Under the pieces are notes generated by a model. It saw only the letters and a program-made list of their open reading frames with translations. It was not told the origin of the DNA and did not search any database. The translations under genes and the position numbers were made by a program. Below are positions 31,773-35,272 of a stretch of 35,272 bases of DNA, piece after piece (within the stretch, counting starts at the first letter, position 1; the number at the start of each line of letters is the position of its first letter). Where the stretch lies: assembly GCA_050045915.1 (NCBI GenBank), contig JBNGCR010000038.1:1-35272 (forward strand), given 5' to 3'. The stretch comes from Limnospira sp050045915 (GTDB lineage: Bacteria > Cyanobacteriota > Cyanobacteriia > Cyanobacteriales > Microcoleaceae).

Positions 31773-32285
31773 TCAAAGATATATATGATAATCCCCCGCG
31801 TCCCCGATGGCTTCACAACTTATCATTTCTTCAAGTTGGAACTGGCAGTCCGCATCGAGACTCCAGTTTTTCAGGTCTGCGGCTTTCCCCCCTTCCACTG
31901 AAACGATGATATAGGAATATTCCGCCCAGGCACAGCGGCGATCGAATTCTGAGGGGGCGGCGGGGTGGTCCGGGTGGGAGTGGTAGATGCCGATGATGGA
32001 CCGGTTGCGATCGCGCCCTTCCCGCTGGGCCTGCATGAGCACTTCCGGGGCGATGGTGAACCGCAGTTCTTGCGTGGTGAGGGGGTTTTTGGCCGTTTCG
32101 ATCTCTTGGAAGGACTCCGCCGCCGTCTCACCCCAGGCGTTTTCGACGGGCCGGACTTCGGCGAGGATTTTGCGATCGTCCCCGGCGAGGCGCCCCATCA
32201 GCAACCCGCAACATTCTCGGGGATAGGTCCGTTCGGCGTGGCTGCGGATTTGTTCGAGGTGTTCGGAAGTGAGAATTAAGACCAT
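31773..32285 (-). CDS. JAMM/MPN-domain metallopeptidase
   Basis: 170 residues from ATG 32285, the start that begins at the MPN domain; a longer reading adds 70 residues unlike the family and crosses the inverted repeat. The JAMM zinc motif is complete: Glu24 in 'PRECCGLLMG', then His102-x-His104 and Asp115 in 'HSHPDHPAAPSEFD', with the Ser usual in this motif. Bacterial JAMM enzymes (for example Mec of mycobacteria) cleave after the C-terminal glycine of ubiquitin-like sulfur carriers. Being just upstream of an E1-like/rhodanese gene supports a role in releasing or recycling a carrier protein or its cysteine adduct. The two genes are probably cotranscribed. Confidence 0.9.
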   Translation of the reverse strand: MVLILTSEHLEQIRSHAERTYPRECCGLLMGRLAGDDRKILAEVRPVENAWGETAAESFQEIETAKNPLTTQELRFTIAPEVLMQAQREGRDRNRSIIGIYHSHPDHPAAPSEFDRRCAWAEYSYIIVSVEGGKAADLKNWSLDADCQFQLEEMISCEAIGDAGDYHIYL

Positions 32286-32323
32286 ATTTTTAATAATTGA
32301 CAATTGATAATGTTTGATACAAT

Positions 32324-32352
32324 CAAATTTGACATCGCAGATGTCAAATTTG
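32324..32352. promoter_or_regulatory. 13-bp perfect inverted repeat upstream of the JAMM gene
   Basis: CAAATTTGACATC (32324-32336), three bases GCA, then GATGTCAAATTTG (32340-32352). It lies 38-67 bp upstream of the JAMM start and contains TTGACA words on both strands, so it could overlap the -35 of the minus-strand operon promoter. This looks like a high-affinity operator for a dimeric regulator. I do not recognise the regulator; it is not a LexA, NtcA or Fur-type box as I know them. Confidence 0.6.
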
Positions 32353-32366
32353 CCTCGAAAAAAGGG

Positions 32367-32396
32367 TTGACAAGGAGCGACTACTTTCGGTATGAT
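32367..32396 (+). promoter_or_regulatory. Strong sigma-70-type promoter on the plus strand
   Basis: TTGACA (32367-32372), an 18-bp spacer and TATGAT (32391-32396). It points away from the JAMM operon, toward the 3' end of dndD, and so has no annotated target. It is placed 15 bp from the inverted repeat at 32324-32352, which could therefore control both directions. Confidence 0.55.
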
Positions 32397-32415
32397 ATTG
32401 ACATTAGGCTTCATA

Positions 32416-32538
32416 ATGGAAGTGGATGCAAAAAATAAAAAAATGCACAGATTTCCATTATATAAAAATGATACCAAAATTTTGACAAAAGTCAAGCGAT
32501 CGCCCCAAATTTTTAAAATTTTTTCACAAATATTGTAA
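32416..32538 (+). CDS. Possible 40-residue basic peptide
   Basis: ATG 32416 opens a 40-residue frame ending at TAA 32538, starting 'MEVDAKNKKMHRFPLYK' and rich in Lys. It begins about 13 nt after the predicted start of the TTGACA/TATGAT promoter and is followed by a terminator at 32571-32605. Only a weak TTAGG precedes the start. No homology is recognised. The same transcript may simply be a non-coding small RNA of about 200 nt; I cannot choose from sequence. Confidence 0.2.
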   Translation: MEVDAKNKKMHRFPLYKNDTKILTKVKRSPQIFKIFSQIL

Positions 32539-32570
32539 TTTTTGATGAGAATTGGTGGGGGCTGTGTTCT

Positions 32571-32605
32571 GGGGCAAGCACAGAGGCTTGCCCCTACATT
32601 TTTTT
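32571..32605 (+). terminator. Intrinsic terminator on the plus strand (GGGGCAAGC hairpin)
   Basis: Arms GGGGCAAGC (32571-32579) and GCTTGCCCC (32586-32594) enclose a short loop, followed by TACATTTTTTT. The T-run is on the plus strand only, so it ends transcripts from the left, not dndD from the right. The GGGGCAAGC-CTTGCCCC word is also a known dispersed cyanobacterial palindrome. Confidence 0.65.
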
Positions 32606-32606
32606 A

Positions 32607-34673
32607 TCAAAATTCCGGTTCCACTTCCACCACTTCGGTATACTCGAACGCATTGGGGCTCCGCCGCACCAGGGGATAACGATTTCCCGCCAATTCGATC
32701 GCATCTTCCTCACACTCCGGCTTGGGAGAATTGTACACCAAAACGTATTCTCGTCCGGCGCGATCGCGGATTTCTTGGGCTACCTCTCCCCGCCACTGGG
32801 TTTTGGTGACTAACACGATCAATTGGTTCGCCAACTGGGGGATAATATTAGCGATTTGGCGGCGGTAAATTTCGTCCAAACTGCCGAAGGGTGAATCCAT
32901 GACGATGGGAAATGTGCTGCTGTCGGGTCCCATCAGCGTGTTTTTCTGACTCCACTCCCGCACCCCTTCGATGATGCCACCGATAAACGACAAACTGAGG
33001 ATTTGATTTTCCCCGGTGGAGGCGGCGACGGTGGCATCTTCCCCGGCGGTATTTTCGATTAATTTTAATTCGTAATTTTCCGTCAGTTGGGGTTGGTAAG
33101 GGGTGAAAGAAATTCGGGAAAAGATATTCTGAACTCGTTTTTCCAACTGCTGGCGAAATTGGCGATCGAGACGTTCGCGGACTTCCGTCAATCGCGCGAT
33201 CGCGTCCTGGGTGGCGGCGATGCGTCTCTGTGCGACTAACTGCTTCATTTCGTTCATCTGCTGCCGATCAATCTGCTTGTCAATTTTTTCGGTTTCGGCT
33301 TTCAGAGTTTCGATTTGTTGCCGGTTCGATCCCATCTCACGGTTCAATTCGCCGATGCGGGTTTCGATGTCATCCAGACGCTTTTGCAGTTCTTGAATGT
33401 CCTCATCCGGGAAACTTCGCAACTGTTTTTTGATGTCGTCTAGACGGGTTTCGATGCGGGAGAGTTCAGCGCGATTTTGGGTAATTAGAGCTTGGTGGCG
33501 GTCGATATTTTCCCAAAATTCGACAACTTGGCGATCGACATCTTCCACCTGGGTAGACATCCGAATCGCCGTCTCTTCGATATCCGCCATTCCGGCGCGT
33601 TCTAGCCAACTTTTGACGCGATCGCGTTCCGAGGTTCCGTCGTGGAGTTCCGAACCGCAGAGGCACTGGTGGCGATCGAGTAATTCCCCCAAAAATTGCT
33701 TGGTAATTCCCGTCATCAATTCCCCCTTTCCTCGCAGTTCGGAAAACAGGTTTTTGAAGTCCGCGATCGTGTCGGATAGAAAAACCGCATAACCTCGCGT
33801 TGACAGCAATTTATTAATTTCCAGATTAGACTGTTTCAAATCCTCCCGAATTGACTTTATTTTAGCTTCCAATTCTGACCGAAGTTGCTGCAACTCTTTC
33901 GCCCCACTCAAGTCCAAAAGGTGGGCGCTGAACGTCCGCTTTAATTCTCCCTCGTGTTCCAACTCCTTTTCGATTTCTTGTTGGCGATCGCACAAACTCT
34001 GAACTTCAGTTTCCAGCTTTTTCTTGTCTCTTAAAAACTTCTTTGTTTCCGGATTCCCAATAATTGATAAATCCAATTCCAAGGATTTTCTCGCATCTTT
34101 TAAATGCTTGATCGACCGATTCAGTACCTCCACCCCCAATAACTCTTTCGTCGCCTCGGCAATTTCCGCTTTTCTTTCGTCCCGGACAATTTGCTCGATC
34201 CGTTCCCCATCGAAGAAGAAATACTGGTGCAAACTGACAGGTAAAATGCGGTTGATAATCTCCTCCGGCGGTTGAGGTGGCAAATTCCATCGCCCGTCAT
34301 CCCCCGCCACCTGCATATACAGTTCGCTGGGGGATTGTTCGATCTCCCCGTCCTGTTTGTAAGCGCGACAAACCCGCTTCACCAAGTAGCGTTTGCTATC
34401 GTGTTCAAAGATAATTTCCGCCCAGCAACCCACCGCCTTTCCCGGTTCCGCTTCGGCGAGCGATCGCTTATTCACCAACTGTCCCGAAGCCGCGAACGCC
34501 GCGCTAAACTTTTCATACAGCACCCAAGTAAACGCATTCAATAGCGTCGTCTTCCCCGCCCCATTGTTGCCGTGAATCACCGTCGTATTTTGCGACCCCG
34601 AAGCCAGATTGAGCGTCGGCGTTTTCCCGTAAAACTGGCGAAAATTGCAGAGTTGAACCGACAGCAACTTCAT
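32607..34673 (-). CDS. dndD: DndD-like DNA phosphorothioation ATPase
   Basis: 688 residues with SMC/Rad50 layout. The N-terminal half-ATPase starts 'MKLLSVQLCNFRQFYGKTPT', with Walker A 'GNNGAGKT' at 35-42. A long coiled coil spans about 190-530, interrupted near 338-345 by a small hook 'HQCLCGSEL'. The C-terminal half-ATPase has the signature 'STGENQILSLSFIGG' and Walker B 'FPIVMDSPFGSLDE'. This arrangement and 'YFFFDGERIEQ' fit DndD, the ATPase of DNA sulfur modification (DndBCDE), more than SbcC or RecF. DndD is thought to act with DndC and DndE in putting sulfur in the DNA backbone. Here its ATG overlaps the stop of a 79-residue gene (ATGA). No dndE follows downstream. Confidence 0.85.
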   Translation of the reverse strand: MKLLSVQLCNFRQFYGKTPTLNLASGSQNTTVIHGNNGAGKTTLLNAFTWVLYEKFSAAFAASGQLVNKRSLAEAEPGKAVGCWAEIIFEHDSKRYLVKRVCRAYKQDGEIEQSPSELYMQVAGDDGRWNLPPQPPEEIINRILPVSLHQYFFFDGERIEQIVRDERKAEIAEATKELLGVEVLNRSIKHLKDARKSLELDLSIIGNPETKKFLRDKKKLETEVQSLCDRQQEIEKELEHEGELKRTFSAHLLDLSGAKELQQLRSELEAKIKSIREDLKQSNLEINKLLSTRGYAVFLSDTIADFKNLFSELRGKGELMTGITKQFLGELLDRHQCLCGSELHDGTSERDRVKSWLERAGMADIEETAIRMSTQVEDVDRQVVEFWENIDRHQALITQNRAELSRIETRLDDIKKQLRSFPDEDIQELQKRLDDIETRIGELNREMGSNRQQIETLKAETEKIDKQIDRQQMNEMKQLVAQRRIAATQDAIARLTEVRERLDRQFRQQLEKRVQNIFSRISFTPYQPQLTENYELKLIENTAGEDATVAASTGENQILSLSFIGGIIEGVREWSQKNTLMGPDSSTFPIVMDSPFGSLDEIYRRQIANIIPQLANQLIVLVTKTQWRGEVAQEIRDRAGREYVLVYNSPKPECEEDAIELAGNRYPLVRRSPNAFEYTEVVEVEPEF

Positions 34674-34909
34674 TGCACCACTTCCTTAATAATTTTCAGG
34701 ACATCATCGTTAATATTGCGGGGATTTTTCATGTAGAGTTTATCCCGTTCCGCCTGCAACACCCGCTCGATAATTTCCCGAACTTCCGGAGATGCATCCG
34801 TAATCGGATCTTGCAACGCGGCGCCGGCATTCTCCCCGTAAGGCGATCGCGCTTCGGCAAAAACGTTGGAAATTGCAGTAATCAGACTGTCCGAATATTG
34901 ATAAGTCAT
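34670..34909 (-). CDS. 79-residue protein translationally coupled to dndD
   Basis: From ATG 34909, 79 residues: 'MTYQYSDSLITAISNVFAEA', then a middle with 'ALQDPITDASPEVREIIERV' and a Lys-rich helical end 'NINDDVLKIIKEVVQ'. It looks all-helical and soluble. Its TGA shares bases with the dndD ATG, so the two proteins are probably made in a fixed ratio. It is shorter than typical DndE and I do not recognise it as such; a new small partner of DndD or a diverged DndE-like subunit are both possible. A longer reading from 35065 runs through GGGAGTC repeats and is rejected. Confidence 0.65.
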   Translation of the reverse strand: MTYQYSDSLITAISNVFAEARSPYGENAGAALQDPITDASPEVREIIERVLQAERDKLYMKNPRNINDDVLKIIKEVVQ

Positions 34910-34919
34910 AATCGAGTCA

Positions 34920-34951
34920 GGGAGTCGGGAGTCGGGAGTCGGGAGTCGGGA
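34920..34951. repeat. Heptamer tandem repeat GGGAGTC x4
   Basis: Four perfect GGGAGTC copies (34920-34947) plus GGGA, 10 bp upstream of the small dndD partner gene. The same heptamer occurs at 27476-27498 and, inverted, at 30329-30358 and 26017-26032. Confidence 0.9.
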
Positions 34952-34972
34952 ATAAATAATCCGCGATCGCAA

Positions 34973-35272
34973 ATATAGCAGGCGCCAGGACGGTTCATCA
35001 CCCGCCTTGAAATGAATTTCAAGGCTAATAGCAAAAGTCCACTCAAGTGGACTGGGGAGCGACAATTGTTATCAACTCCCAATCCTATGCGAGAGGATTT
35101 GTGCTATTAGCTTGGGAATTGATTCCCAAGCGGTTCATCACCCGCCTTGAAATGAATTTCAAGGCTAATAGCACCAGTCCACACTGGCGTGGACTCAGTT
35201 GTTGGCAGTTGATATAGCAACTCCCAATCCTATGCGAGAGGATTTGTGCTATTAGCTTGGGAATTGATTCCC
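34973..35272. mobile_element. Array of alternating class B and class A two-hairpin elements, cut by the window end
   Basis: Four cores alternate in orientation. Class B on minus at 35004-35053: stem 2 GCCTTGAAAT/ATTTCAAGGC, spacer TAATAGCAAA, stem 1 AGTCCACT/AGTGGACT. Class A on plus at 35081-35131: AATCCT/AGGATT, spacer TGTGCTATTA, GCTTGGGAAT/ATTCCCAAGC. Class B on minus at 35144-35195: same stem 2, spacer TAATAGCACC, stem 1 AGTCCAC/GTGGACT with a 6-nt loop. Class A on plus from 35226, truncated at 35272. ATATAGCA end-words lie at 34973 and 35212. No gene is seen in this 300-bp stretch. Confidence 0.75.

Noticed and set aside
32607..34673. SbcC, RecF or RecN identity for the SMC-like ATPase
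   Set aside because: Length, single CxC hook, YFFFDGERIEQ segment and Walker B context fit DndD better; no sbcD or recombination genes adjacent.

Overview
The window is from a cyanobacterium, most likely a filamentous or otherwise repeat-rich one. Three things support this: psaD (photosystem I) sits directly upstream of trpE; the HIP1 octamer GCGATCGC occurs throughout; and several genes (DUF4079, an SxtJ-like protein, a ClpP of the cyanobacterial type) are typical of the phylum. Coding DNA is moderately GC-rich and the intergenic DNA is full of short repeats and palindromes. I cannot name the genus from sequence alone.

Layout. 1-765: no convincing gene, only palindromes and one weak promoter. 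766-5307: an orphan sugar-type solute-binding lipoprotein, a miniature inverted-repeat element (MITE), an MFS transporter, tRNA-Arg(ACG), moaC and a DUF4079 membrane protein. 5318-10425: a ComEC/Rec2 protein whose nuclease-like domain has lost its metal motifs, tRNA-Ser(CGA), psaD and trpE. 10550-12036: a PhzF-like isomerase and a small cupin. 12150-17569: a probable operon of a NodU/CmcH-type carbamoyltransferase, an SxtJ-like membrane protein, a 54-residue DUF5989-like protein and two tandem membrane-anchored SGNH-like proteins. 17755-18900 (minus): a membrane GGDEF protein. 19618-24084: a 1001-residue FAD/Fe-S dehydrogenase and a NagX/HGSNAT-like membrane acetyltransferase. 24239-25071: a small protein and a retropepsin-like protease separated exactly by a repeat element. 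25374-29907: clpP, a conserved hypothetical protein, a probable 6S RNA, a hairpin-rich leader and an RNase II/R-family protein with an eroded active site. 30535-32285 (minus): a JAMM peptidase followed by a MoeB-rhodanese E1-like enzyme, preceded by a 13-bp perfect inverted repeat. 32607-34909 (minus): DndD and a 79-residue protein translationally coupled to it. The window ends in a dense array of repeat elements.

How the genes relate. MoaC and the MoeB-rhodanese protein both belong to molybdenum cofactor or sulfur-carrier metabolism but are far apart. The carbamoyltransferase operon looks like a surface or secondary-metabolite O-modification unit. DndD points to DNA phosphorothioation, with the rest of that system probably beyond the right edge.

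The strongest unexplained signal is a family of dispersed two-hairpin elements. Intact copies share one geometry: an outer stem of 18-20 nt (8-2-8 in the best copies), a 10-nt spacer related to TTTGCTATTA, and a 10-2-10 inner stem. The stem sequences differ between two classes with compensatory changes on both arms. They are carried in short elements with terminal inverted repeats (ATATAGCAACC-like or TGATATCAGATCCGGTT-like).
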